From positions 1-24,385 of IMG/VR virus record IMGVR_UViG_3300017996_000017: a stretch of 24,385 nt of DNA. The stretch is one strand, 5' to 3'. The position numbers and the translations under genes were made by a program. This DNA comes from a virus. Below the pieces are notes generated by a model. It did not search any database and was not told the origin of the DNA. It worked only from the letters and a program-made list of their open reading frames with translations. Position 1 is the first letter of the stretch; the number at the start of each line of letters is the position of its first letter. This document shows, one piece after another, positions 1 through 7,235 of this stretch.

Positions 1-25
1 ATAAGTATGTACCACAAGTATCCAA

Positions 26-376
26 ATGAACCAAATAGCAAAACAAGGAAATCGCGTACCTCAGCCACCCAGCCAAGGCGAAGAAACTTTCGCCTTTCAC
101 TGTAAGGTCAACAAACTCAGCCCCACGCGCGAGTACCCGTTCCACGAAACCCGCAAGTGGCGCATCGATTTTGCGTGGCCAGATCTGAAATTCGCCGTCG
201 AAGTGGAATCAAGCGTGCACCGTATCCGGTCGCGCTTCGCCAGTGACCTCGACAAATACAACGCGATGTCCATGGCCGGCTGGAAGCTCCTGCGCTACAC
301 GCGGAAGATGATCGAGAGCGGCCAGGCCATCAACGAAGTGCTTGAGGCGCTAGCTCAGCTAGAAAGGAAAGGTTGA
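26..376 (+). CDS. PD-(D/E)XK-fold endonuclease (DUF559/VSR-like)
   Basis: A 116-residue protein resembling the small phage endonucleases of the DUF559/VSR-like superfamily. The visible nuclease core is E36, then D48 in WRIDFAWPD, then the E59-V-E61 pair in FAVEVES, followed by KYNAMSMAGWKLLRYT, the usual 'cut-and-join' helix and strand of this family. Family knowledge predicts metal-dependent DNA cleavage; the substrate cannot be read from sequence. In many relatives the EVE is followed by a glycine-rich turn; here it is SSVHRIRSR. The ATG has no clear Shine-Dalgarno, but ATG/TGA overlap at 26-29: the frame ending at TGA 27-29 is open to the window edge, so the start may be coupled to an upstream gene that is cut off. 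It lies 1.4 kb before terL, so a role in genome processing or packaging is possible, but that is inference. Confidence 0.72.
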   Translation: MNQIAKQGNRVPQPPSQGEETFAFHCKVNKLSPTREYPFHETRKWRIDFAWPDLKFAVEVESSVHRIRSRFASDLDKYNAMSMAGWKLLRYTRKMIESGQAINEVLEALAQLERKG

Positions 377-380
377 AAAC

Positions 381-740
381 ATGGAACACCTGACTGAATT
401 CACCTGCATACGTTGCCAAAAACCGATTCCGCTTGCGCGGTTTCTCAAAAAGTCCTACACCTGCAGCGACCCTTGCGCGACCGCGGTACGAAAAGAGCAG
501 TCGCGCCTCGACCATGCCAGGGCATGTCGTCTCTGTCATCGCCCGGCGACGCCGGAACAGATTCGAGACTGGCAGGCATGGGCCAAGGCAAAGGGCCTCG
601 TCTTAAAAGTCGGGCGCCCGCGCAAACAGGCGACCGTCGAGGAGCTGGCAGCGAAACCACTTGCCGAAGTCGCGCCGCCGGTGCAATCTGGTACCACGGT
701 TCAAAAACGGAACCAATCTCAATCTCGAAAAGAGGTTTGA
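381..740 (+). CDS. Small zinc-finger protein with AT-hook-like motif
   Basis: 119 residues. Two cysteine clusters are visible: C9-x2-C12 with C28-x3-C32, and C49-x2-C52 followed by H53. This fits one zinc-binding knuckle plus a second half-site. A GRPRK sequence at residues 78-82, within a basic stretch, resembles an AT-hook core, the minor-groove-binding motif. The C-terminal 35 residues are polar and probably disordered. Together this suggests a small nucleic-acid-binding protein; its target is unknown. It starts 4 bases after the upstream nuclease gene and has an AGGAAAGG ribosome-binding site. I do not recognise the family. Confidence 0.7.
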   Translation: MEHLTEFTCIRCQKPIPLARFLKKSYTCSDPCATAVRKEQSRLDHARACRLCHRPATPEQIRDWQAWAKAKGLVLKVGRPRKQATVEELAAKPLAEVAPPVQSGTTVQKRNQSQSRKEV

Positions 741-743
741 CAA

Positions 744-1316
744 ATGAGCAGTCTCGCGATTAAACGCGCCCAGCCGGCGACAGCGGTCGTCGCCAACACC
801 GGAAACGCCCAGGTCTTTGCCCTGGCCTCTAACACTGCAGTTCCCGTCACCATTCCCGTGCCAGGCAAACTGATCCTCGAAGGCAAGAGGTTCATGGTCC
901 GCGCCGAGGGAAATCTCTACACGGCCGGAAACTACACCGCGAAAGCCTCGCTGATTGCTGGGCTCACGATCCCCGGCACTCCGTTCACCATCGGCAACTG
1001 GACGGTGCTCGGAGCAGGAACCGCGCGCGCCGTGAATAACACCTGGTCAAGCTGGAACATTCAAGCCGATCTGCAGTTCGACTCACTGAGCGGCTACCTG
1101 CTGGGAATCTTCCAGCAGCTGATCAACAACCTGTATGACGGGTCGGCCGCGATCGCCAACCAGCTTTCGGGCATCAACGGCACCAACGCCAACGTGACCC
1201 AGGGCGCCACCGTCGTCGCACCGGCGGATCCAGTGTTCTATGTGGGCGTCGCGCTGACTTTCGGCACGGCAGGACTCAACATCGGCAACCTCTACAATTT
1301 CGAGCTTGGCTTCTAG
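744..1316 (+). CDS. Beta-rich virion-type protein (decoration/head protein candidate)
   Basis: 190 residues, cysteine-free, no signal peptide, rich in Gly, Ala, Thr and Asn with alternating hydrophobic residues, as in beta-sandwich virion proteins. It has a recognisable order of elements: a GKRFMVRAEGNLYTAG strand pair (about 47-62), then WTVLGAGTA (about 86-94), then WSSWNIQADLQFDSLSGYLLG (about 101-121), and a final FYVGVALTFG...LYNFELGF (about 165-190). The same order occurs in the exported protein at 10615-11331, so the two look like diverged relatives. Likely a capsid decoration or other surface protein, by analogy with beta-rich phage structural proteins. It starts 3 bases after the upstream stop, with an AGAGG site. 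Confidence 0.68.
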   Translation: MSSLAIKRAQPATAVVANTGNAQVFALASNTAVPVTIPVPGKLILEGKRFMVRAEGNLYTAGNYTAKASLIAGLTIPGTPFTIGNWTVLGAGTARAVNNTWSSWNIQADLQFDSLSGYLLGIFQQLINNLYDGSAAIANQLSGINGTNANVTQGATVVAPADPVFYVGVALTFGTAGLNIGNLYNFELGF

Positions 1317-1328
1317 TCGAGCTTGAAT

Positions 1329-1368
1329 CGCGGCGGCTCGACGCTGGGGAGCGAACCGGGCCGCCGCG
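1329..1368 (+). terminator. GC-rich hairpin, weak terminator or attenuator candidate
   Basis: Between two genes, 9-bp perfect arms CGCGGCGGC (1329-1337) and GCCGCCGCG (1360-1368) enclose a 22-base loop that itself contains a 4-bp hairpin (CGCT 1342-1345 with AGCG 1350-1353). A run of five T lies at 1379-1383, about 10 bases past the stem, too far for a classical intrinsic terminator. It could attenuate transcription into the His-rich gene or protect the upstream mRNA end. Confidence 0.35.
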
Positions 1369-1404
1369 TCACTTCCCATTTTTCAACCTGAAAAGAGGAA
1401 TCCG

Positions 1405-1737
1405 ATGGAGACACACGAGGCAGTAATGCGAGGGCTGGACGGGAAAAAGAAGAAAGGTCCGACCCACGCGCACGGCGTGCACTACGAGCGCGCAGACAAT
1501 GGCGGCTACGTCGCGCACGTCCACATGCACCACGGCAAAGGCCCGCGCAGCGAGGGCCACAGCCACACCGAGGAACACGTTCTGGCCGACAAAAAGGCCA
1601 TGAAAGAACACATGGAAGAGCAGATGGGCGACCAGCCGCCGGCGGGAGAGATGCCTCAGGAAGCGCAAAACCCAGCCGAGCAAGCCGAAGGCACAGCTGC
1701 AGCGGGAGCGGAAGCGCCTCCGCAGCCAGGAATGTAA
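1405..1737 (+). CDS. His-rich small phage protein
   Basis: 110 residues. Ten histidines lie within residues 21-58, in HAHGVH, HVHMHH and HSHTEEH clusters, a composition that suggests divalent-metal binding. An NGGY motif (32-35) sits in the middle. Residues 60-73 are a charged helix (ADKKAMKEHMEEQM), and the last 35 residues are Ala/Pro/Glu-rich and likely disordered. I recognise the general style from phage late regions but cannot name a function. The start is supported by an AAGAGGA site 6 bases upstream. It sits 3 bases before terL and is probably co-translated with it. Confidence 0.65.
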   Translation: METHEAVMRGLDGKKKKGPTHAHGVHYERADNGGYVAHVHMHHGKGPRSEGHSHTEEHVLADKKAMKEHMEEQMGDQPPAGEMPQEAQNPAEQAEGTAAAGAEAPPQPGM

Positions 1738-1740
1738 GAA

Positions 1741-3411
1741 ATGGAAGATGTGATCGATGTCGCGCGGATCGAGGCAGACGACGAGTACCGTTTTGCGCTT
1801 CGCTACCGCATGATCACCGACCTCTTCTGGTTGACGAAATATGTGCTCGGCTACGACAAGGTGACGGAGCATGATCACCGCGTCGTGGCCGATCACTTCG
1901 TCAAAAAGGATCCCACGCGCTCGATCGACCATCAAGACACGCGGCGCCGGCGCATCCTGCTGCTGCCGCGAAAAACTTTCAAAACCACCTTCAACATCGC
2001 CGACTCTGTGCAGTGGATCCTCGGCTTTCCCGACGTGGCCATCATGGTGATGACGGCAAGCAACTCCGACGACTCCCCGCTGGCCGACGCTTTCGTGACC
2101 GAAGTCGCGGAGCACTTTGTCTGCATCGAGGGCCAGCCCAAAAAGCCGCTTCATCTATGTTTTCCCGAGCACGTCATCACGAAGCGGCCAAAGAACGGCG
2201 TATTTCACGATTTCATCTCGCCGGCGCGCACCAAGTACCGTCGCGATCCAACTGTGACAGGCGTCTCGATCGAGCAGAGCCTCTCGGGGTGGCACCCGGA
2301 CATCATCAAGAGCGAGGACGTGCAGGACAATCGCAACTCGCAGACCGCCTACGCTCTGAAAAAAGTTCGCACCAACTTTTACATCAACCTCAAAATGCTC
2401 GGCGAGACGGGATTCCTCGACATCACGGGCACGCGCTACGGGCCGATGGATCTCTACGGCGACCTCATGCAGAAGTCCGACGACAATACCATCGTGCTTT
2501 GGAAGCCGGCCTACATCCGGAAGCCACACGCGATGAAGGTCGACGACGACTTATTGACCGTCGACGATGTGATCATGCAATTCCCGCAGCAACTCTCCTG
2601 GCCATTTTTGAGAAGTGAGAAGATCCTCGACGAAAGCAGCTTCTGGACGCAATATATGAACGTCGCCGAGGGCAATTTCAAACCCACCTTCCCGATTGAC
2701 CGGCTCAACGCAGCCAAAGTGAAAGACGAACACTCGGAACACGAGGGCAAGGTTCACATCTGCTGGCGTTTCGAGTACGCGGAGTGTAAAAACTCAGCCG
2801 GCGCCGCCGGCATCGAGCACGAAGGGCGCATGACAATCGTCGACATCGCCCGCGGGATCTACACGCCCACCGCGCTCGCGACCAGATTCGTCGGCATGGC
2901 CAAGCGATGGAATTGCCACAGCGTCGAAGTCGAGGATACGCCTGGCGCCGAAAGCATGGTCACTCACATTCGCAACGAAGCGATCGAGCAGGACTGGCGG
3001 ATCCAGATCACCTGGAGCCCCTACCTGCAGGATGAGACAGCCAGGCAGTTGAAGATCAAAACGGCCGAGCCTCACCTTATGGCCGGCCGACTGCTTTTTG
3101 CCGACGGGATCAGCAATGTGCAGGAGGCGTTCCGGCAGCTCTATCACTTCGGCATGGTCGAGGAGAGCGAAGTCGCGAACGTAATCTCGCGCGTGGCTGG
3201 TAAACTGCCCGCGTCGATCGCGAGCGACGAGCTCGCGGATCTCGATGAGGAGCAGCTCACCAACTACATCGAGCGCGACGCCTACGATCGCGTGTACGGC
3301 CGCGGCCAGTATGCCGCGATCGAACCTGCGCCTGATTTTGAAATATATGATTTTGTACCGAACCGGGCACCCGCCGACCTGGACGACATCATGCCAGGCC
3401 TGTCCGGATAA
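1741..3411 (+). CDS. terL: Terminase large subunit
   Basis: 556 residues, the usual length for a phage packaging motor (ATPase plus nuclease). The N-terminal ATPase carries a deviant Walker A, PRKTFKTT (residues 76-83), preceded by a hydrophobic strand RILLL. It resembles the HFKST-type P-loops of many terminases in which the glycine before Lys is replaced by an aromatic residue. WHPDIIKSED (184-193) fits the Walker B region with the acidic pair E192/D193, followed by the Q/N-rich DVQDNRNSQ. The C-terminal RNase H-like nuclease is suggested by TIVDIARG (D368), SVEVEDTPG (E396/E398) and LLFADG (D454). It would dock on the portal, whose gene follows after one small gene. The ribosome-binding site is weak, so translation is probably coupled to the upstream gene. 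Confidence 0.9.
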   Translation: MEDVIDVARIEADDEYRFALRYRMITDLFWLTKYVLGYDKVTEHDHRVVADHFVKKDPTRSIDHQDTRRRRILLLPRKTFKTTFNIADSVQWILGFPDVAIMVMTASNSDDSPLADAFVTEVAEHFVCIEGQPKKPLHLCFPEHVITKRPKNGVFHDFISPARTKYRRDPTVTGVSIEQSLSGWHPDIIKSEDVQDNRNSQTAYALKKVRTNFYINLKMLGETGFLDITGTRYGPMDLYGDLMQKSDDNTIVLWKPAYIRKPHAMKVDDDLLTVDDVIMQFPQQLSWPFLRSEKILDESSFWTQYMNVAEGNFKPTFPIDRLNAAKVKDEHSEHEGKVHICWRFEYAECKNSAGAAGIEHEGRMTIVDIARGIYTPTALATRFVGMAKRWNCHSVEVEDTPGAESMVTHIRNEAIEQDWRIQITWSPYLQDETARQLKIKTAEPHLMAGRLLFADGISNVQEAFRQLYHFGMVEESEVANVISRVAGKLPASIASDELADLDEEQLTNYIERDAYDRVYGRGQYAAIEPAPDFEIYDFVPNRAPADLDDIMPGLSG

Positions 3412-3420
3412 AGGAGAAAG

Positions 3421-3612
3421 ATGCCAGCGCCGATCTTGAAATATTTCGCGTTTAACCACCTGCCGCAGAAGCTGCAGGAAGTCTCCGAACCGATTGCGCT
3501 GATCGCCCAGGCGATGGACACTTGCCTGCCCGACGGCGCTGAAAAATCCGCAGGTCTGCGGAAACTGCTCGAAGCAAAAGACTGCTTCGTGAGAGCGAGG
3601 CTCGACGCATGA
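3421..3612 (+). CDS. Acb2/Tad1 hairpin-domain family protein (predicted anti-CBASS cyclic-nucleotide sponge)
   Basis: 63 residues. The layout is that of the Acb2/Tad1 hairpin family: an N-terminal aromatic strand KYFAFNHLP (7-15), a first helix QKLQEVSEPIALIAQAMDT (16-34), a CLPDGAEKS turn (35-43), and a second helix GLRKLLEAKDCFVRARL (45-61). Family members such as Acb2 of phage PaMx33 and T4 Vs.4 form hexamers that sequester cyclic di- or trinucleotides and block CBASS effector activation. Many short phage proteins have the same HLP...LPDG.EK..ALRKLLEAKD..VRA signature, and not all have been tested. It has an excellent AAAGGAG site, starts 9 bases after terL, and its TGA overlaps the portal ATG (ATGA, 3609-3612), so it would be made late with the structural proteins. 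Assignment is by motif recall, not by search. Confidence 0.68.
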   Translation: MPAPILKYFAFNHLPQKLQEVSEPIALIAQAMDTCLPDGAEKSAGLRKLLEAKDCFVRARLDA

Positions 3613-5750
3613 CAGTACTCAAAGACGAAGTAGTTGGCAGCCAGCGCATCGAGAAAAACGATGTTGAAGTGGTGGGGCCGAAGCTCGATCCCAAATACAC
3701 CGACGACGGCGCCGTGCAGCTCACGATTCAAGACGCCAGGCGCGCGCAAACTTTCCTGGACCAGAAGCAGTGGAACCTCTACTGGCGCGAGAGCGATGTG
3801 CTCTACCAGGCACCGCGCACAAACTCGACCTTCGACGGCTCGACCGTGGCGCGCGCGAATATCTCGCGGTTCACCGTAGCCAAGCACGTCAACAGCCTGG
3901 TACCGGCGATGAAGTCGGGGATCTTCTACGAAATGCCGCCCTTCGTCATTCGTCCCAGGCCTGCGACCAGCCAGACGACCGCGCGCGCGAAAACCGCGCT
4001 CTATGGCGCACTCATGGACGATTGCGGATTCGAAAATCTGGCGGAGGACGCGCTCGAATCGATGACGTGCTTCGGCACTGTGATCGTCAAGCCTGGCTGG
4101 CGCCGGGACGTGAAGAAAAAGAAAATTCGCCGGCCGCGCGCCGCGCCGATCCGCAAGACGCTGCCCTTCGGCGGCGAACTTGTCGTGCACACCCGCGAGA
4201 GCGATGAGATCGTCAAAACCGACGCCGAGGTTGTCGAGGAGGGCATGACGTTCGAGCCCCGCGAGCTGGGGAGCGTGCTGATCGATCCGACCTGGAAGGG
4301 AAAGAACGAGCTGCACAAAACGGCGAAATATGTGATCTACGTCGACTACCCGACCTTCAAGGATCTCGACGGGCTGCGCGAACAGCAGGTCTTCGATGAA
4401 GATGGCAAACAGATCGGCGGCTTCGACATTCCGCCCGCAGAGGATCTGAAAGATTACTTTTTTTCACACGAGCAAAATGCGGCCACGCCGAGCCAGGTGC
4501 AGCAGAACCAGGGCGGCCAGAATTGGGCAATCCATCACGCACAGTCGCCAGACGAGCCTGCGAGCGACGATCCGCTCCTGCGCCCGATTCAGATGCTTGA
4601 GCGTTGGGATCCAACTTACGTTTACACCGTGCTACGGCCCGACGGCGGCGATCGCGGCGTCCTCATTCGCAAGGAAGAGCACGGGCTGCCCTTCATTCCC
4701 GCCTTCGCCGCAAACTTTTGGAACATTCCGAACGCCGGCTACGGCATCGGAGTCGGCCGCTTGGCCGGCAGCGATCAGCGCATCGAGAAGGGAATGGTCG
4801 ATGCCCTGCTCGACATGCTGAGCTACGCCGTGAACCAGACCTACGTGCGCGACCGCGGCGCCAACGTGCCAACACAACAGATCCGCATGCGTCTCGGCGG
4901 CATCGTCGACGTAGACACGAAGCCAGGGCAAAAGGTTTCAGACGTGTTCGGCATCATCGAGTCCCCGAAACCGCCGGCTGAGATCTTTCCGATCCTACAG
5001 AACGCGGCGCAGGACGCGGAGACGACGACGGGCGCAGATCAGGCCTTCAACCAGGGCAGCCTGCCCGGCAAGGGCAGCTCCGCGGCGCGCACCGCTACCG
5101 GCGCCGGCGGCATCATCGCCGCCAACGCGGCGAAGATCCAGGGGCCGGTCGGTCACTTCGTGCAGGGAGTACTGCTGCCATTCATCGAGCTCATGGATCA
5201 CTTCGTCAAGGACCGCATGAGCCCGAGCCGGATCCGCGAGACGCTGAGCAACGACCTGGCCACGGCGTTCGATCTCGACGCGCAGAACTTTTACGAGTCT
5301 GAGGATCGCTTCGAGTGCCTGGCTGGCGCGCACCTGGCTGCGAAAAAAGCCATGGCGCAGGCGTTGCCGCTCATGGTGCAGATCTTCGAGAATCAGCCGC
5401 TGATTCAGCAGCTCAACGCGCTCGGCTGGATGGTCGACGTGAAGCAGCTGCTCGAGATGTTCATGGAAGTGAGTGAATGGAAAAATGCTCGCGAGCTGAT
5501 TCGCCCCATGAACAAACAGGAGCAACAGAAGTACCAGCAAAACAATCCAGGCGTGCAGCGCGTGCAGGGACAGATCGCGGCGATCGGCGCGCGGCACCAG
5601 GCGAAGGCCGCGGAGATCGACCAGCAGAACGAAGCCGACCTGGCAAAGAGCCTGATCGGGAACGCCAGCGACGAGGCGGCGCTATTCGACGAGCGTCGCT
5701 GGGACCGCATGGCCGACAACCAAAGCGAATTCGCGCCACAAGGAGCGTAA
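3609..5750 (+). CDS. Portal protein (P22-like, podovirus type)
   Basis: 713 residues, close to the length of P22-type portals. The protein forms the dodecameric ring through which TerL pumps DNA and to which the tail attaches. The sequence shows the family layout: a charged N-terminal region, the segment AKHVNSLVPAMKSGIFYEMPPF (about 91-112), a wing region rich in charged residues (about 165-330), then LPFIPAFAANFWNIP (360-374), GYGIGVGRLAGSDQRIEKG (377-395), a long helix through 415, PGQKVSDVFGI (439-449), and ETTTGADQAFNQG...ARTATG (471-498), which matches the conserved TG(V/A)...RTA(T)G element of portals. The C-terminal 180 residues are helical and Gln/Ala-rich, as expected for the barrel. 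The 4-base overlap with the upstream gene suggests coupling. Confidence 0.88.
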   Translation: MTVLKDEVVGSQRIEKNDVEVVGPKLDPKYTDDGAVQLTIQDARRAQTFLDQKQWNLYWRESDVLYQAPRTNSTFDGSTVARANISRFTVAKHVNSLVPAMKSGIFYEMPPFVIRPRPATSQTTARAKTALYGALMDDCGFENLAEDALESMTCFGTVIVKPGWRRDVKKKKIRRPRAAPIRKTLPFGGELVVHTRESDEIVKTDAEVVEEGMTFEPRELGSVLIDPTWKGKNELHKTAKYVIYVDYPTFKDLDGLREQQVFDEDGKQIGGFDIPPAEDLKDYFFSHEQNAATPSQVQQNQGGQNWAIHHAQSPDEPASDDPLLRPIQMLERWDPTYVYTVLRPDGGDRGVLIRKEEHGLPFIPAFAANFWNIPNAGYGIGVGRLAGSDQRIEKGMVDALLDMLSYAVNQTYVRDRGANVPTQQIRMRLGGIVDVDTKPGQKVSDVFGIIESPKPPAEIFPILQNAAQDAETTTGADQAFNQGSLPGKGSSAARTATGAGGIIAANAAKIQGPVGHFVQGVLLPFIELMDHFVKDRMSPSRIRETLSNDLATAFDLDAQNFYESEDRFECLAGAHLAAKKAMAQALPLMVQIFENQPLIQQLNALGWMVDVKQLLEMFMEVSEWKNARELIRPMNKQEQQKYQQNNPGVQRVQGQIAAIGARHQAKAAEIDQQNEADLAKSLIGNASDEAALFDERRWDRMADNQSEFAPQGA

Positions 5751-5753
5751 AGC

Positions 5754-5936
5754 ATGGAACCCGAAAGCCAGATCCTCTGGCGCGCCATCGTTCCTCGCAC
5801 CCGCCGGGCTCGCTTCGCTGTCTGGATGCGGCGGACCGGCATCGAGTACCTGGCGCTCGGTTGCGCCTTCCTTTTCACACTCGCTGTTTTAGCCTGCGCT
5901 GGCGCACTGCTGGCCCGTGCCTTACTTAACCACTAG
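5754..5936 (+). CDS. Small single-pass membrane protein
   Basis: 60 residues. The first 27 are polar and Arg-rich; residues about 32-54 (YLALGCAFLFTLAVLACAG...) form one clear hydrophobic segment, so the N terminus is predicted in the cytoplasm. AAGGAGCG lies 5-6 bases upstream of the ATG, and the gene begins 3 bases after the portal stop. It could be a holin-like or spanin-like lysis component, or a small membrane accessory protein. No other lysis gene is next to it, so function is unassigned. A small 5-bp hairpin (GCGCC 5939-5943, GGCGC 5948-5952) follows its stop and abuts the ribosome-binding site of the next gene. Confidence 0.6.
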   Translation: MEPESQILWRAIVPRTRRARFAVWMRRTGIEYLALGCAFLFTLAVLACAGALLARALLNH

Positions 5937-5962
5937 AAGCGCCTACCGGCGCGGAGTGTGAG

Positions 5963-6394
5963 ATGAAAACTATTCACGAAGTTGCAAGCTGGATCGACGG
6001 CGCCACTGAGGAATTCGGCGATCCGTCCGACGTAATCTGCCAGGTGTTCGCACGCTGGGTCGAGCCACTCAAAAGCTATCGGGGCGACGATGTAGCCGCC
6101 GGCGTCATCAATGGCCAGGTGTGCCTGAAACTCGGGCCCGCAGCCACCCTTCCCCTGCCGATCGGAGAGCGCGGTCACGAAGGGATCGACGGCGAAGGGC
6201 TCTGCCACTACAGCATGGAGAAGATTTCGACCGGGGTCTACTCGCTCTATCCGTCGCTCAACATCCCCGGCGTGATCCACGCGTTTCTTACTCTGTACGA
6301 CGTGCCCGCGCGGGTTCCGTGGAAGAACCGCATTGTTCTGGTCGCCGGGTTCAACGACCGCAGCGCCATCGCCGTTATGGGAGGATGCCAGTGA
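5963..6394 (+). CDS. Hypothetical phage protein
   Basis: 143 residues, not recognised. It appears to be a compact globular protein: an N-terminal acidic helix region (MKTIHEVASWIDGATEEFGD), followed by alternating hydrophobic strands, including VYSLYPSLNIPGVIHAFLTLYDVP (about 93-116) and RIVLVAGFNDRSAIAVMGG (about 123-141). No catalytic motif, signal peptide or membrane segment is visible. GGAG lies upstream of the ATG. Its stop overlaps the GTG start of the next gene (GTGA at 6391-6394), which implies coupled expression with the HTH protein. Confidence 0.6.
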   Translation: MKTIHEVASWIDGATEEFGDPSDVICQVFARWVEPLKSYRGDDVAAGVINGQVCLKLGPAATLPLPIGERGHEGIDGEGLCHYSMEKISTGVYSLYPSLNIPGVIHAFLTLYDVPARVPWKNRIVLVAGFNDRSAIAVMGGCQ

Positions 6395-6741
6395 AAGACG
6401 AAAGCTACAAAGAGAAGGCCATCGTGCTGTTCACTGCAGGCAAAAGCGTCGCCGCAGTTTCGAAGGAACTCGGGATCACCTGGGCGAAGGCAGCCACGGT
6501 AAAGAAGCATATGAACGGCGCCGCTGGCAGCGGCGACGAGCCGGAAGCAGAAACCGGGGAAGGCGAAGATCCGCAGGATTGGGAAATTTCGATGACCGTT
6601 CCGATGGACAAGCTCGACGATCTTTTGAACCGCGCAGAGGCTCAGGAGATTGCCCAGGCGGTACGCAAGTGCGACGGACAAACGCAGGCCAACGTGTTCC
6701 AGGCGCTGATGCAGAGGCGACTCGATCAGCTGCTTTGCTGA
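6391..6741 (+). CDS. HTH-domain protein; small-terminase candidate
   Basis: 116 residues from a GTG start that overlaps the upstream stop (GTGA) and is preceded by GGGAGGA at 6379-6385. The reading frame is open further upstream, but GTG with this site fits the coupling seen throughout the window. Residues 8-41 (EKAIVLFTAGKSVAAVSKELGITWAKAATVKKHM) form a Homeodomain-like helix-turn-helix. An acidic linker follows (about 42-65), then an amphipathic helical C terminus (MDKLDDLLNRAEAQEIAQAV, VFQALMQRRLDQLL) suited to oligomerisation. An N-terminal HTH plus C-terminal oligomerising helices is the layout of small terminases, and no other candidate is visible near terL. A transcriptional regulator is the alternative. 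Confidence 0.6.
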   Translation: MKDESYKEKAIVLFTAGKSVAAVSKELGITWAKAATVKKHMNGAAGSGDEPEAETGEGEDPQDWEISMTVPMDKLDDLLNRAEAQEIAQAVRKCDGQTQANVFQALMQRRLDQLLC

Positions 6742-6755
6742 GCGGAGGCCGAACG

Positions 6756-7235
6756 ATGAATCACAGATACGGACTCGACAAAGATCGCCAGCGTGGGATC
6801 GAACTGCGCATCGCGAGCGGCCGCCTGGTTCCGACGCGAGAGATCGCGCTCGACCTGGTGCGCCGCTATCCTGGCATTAAAGGGATCTGCAGGATCTGCG
6901 GCTGCACAGAGTTCAACGCGTGCCATGAAGCCCAAGGTCGCTATGAATGTAAAACCTGCGGCTGGGCTGACCAGACGCAAACGCTCTGCAACGCGGCTAG
7001 CTGCATCGAAGCCGCGAAATCCACAACCAAAACCGGACAGCCGGAAGGCTACAATCCAACACCAGCAACCAAAGCGCCGCCGGCGCTCAACCTAAAAGAG
7101 GAGAAAAATCATGGAGCAAACCACACCGAGCGGCCTGGCAGCAGACGCGATCGGCGCAATCACAATGATCTCGAAGGCCGCAATCGAGGAAATCAGGGAG
7201 ATCTCTCAAGCGGCCGGGAACAGCAGCCCAGCTGA
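6756..7235 (+). CDS. Zinc-binding small phage protein with overlapping C-terminal tail
   Basis: 159 residues. The core is ICRICGCTEFNACHE (44-58) and YECKTCGW (64-70), with C45, C48, C50, C56, H57, C65, C68, C78 and C83. The CxxCGCTxxxAC opening is a frequent zinc motif of small phage and bacterial proteins of unknown function. AGCGGAGG precedes the ATG. The last 41 residues lie in the +1 relation to the next gene, whose strong ribosome-binding site and ATG are at 7111, giving an unusually long 125-base overlap. That tail is polar and Arg/Asn/Gly-rich, and may be a stop-codon-loss extension. Function is unknown; nucleic-acid binding is plausible. Confidence 0.6.
   Translation: MNHRYGLDKDRQRGIELRIASGRLVPTREIALDLVRRYPGIKGICRICGCTEFNACHEAQGRYECKTCGWADQTQTLCNAASCIEAAKSTTKTGQPEGYNPTPATKAPPALNLKEEKNHGANHTERPGSRRDRRNHNDLEGRNRGNQGDLSSGREQQPS

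Noticed and set aside
3282-4316. Antisense open frame of 344 residues opposite terL end and portal
   Set aside because: No domain, spans several real genes on the other strand, no start signal.
4455-4470. Run of seven T in the portal gene, possible frameshift site
   Set aside because: The portal frame continues uninterrupted with conserved portal elements on both sides.
5477-5929. Plus-strand open frame overlapping the portal C terminus
   Set aside because: Arg-rich out-of-frame translation without a start signal; the portal and the membrane-protein gene explain the region.
6121-6390. Upstream extension of the HTH protein
   Set aside because: Extension is Arg/His/Pro-rich and lies fully inside the preceding gene; GTG 6391 with GGGAGGA and a GTGA overlap is better.
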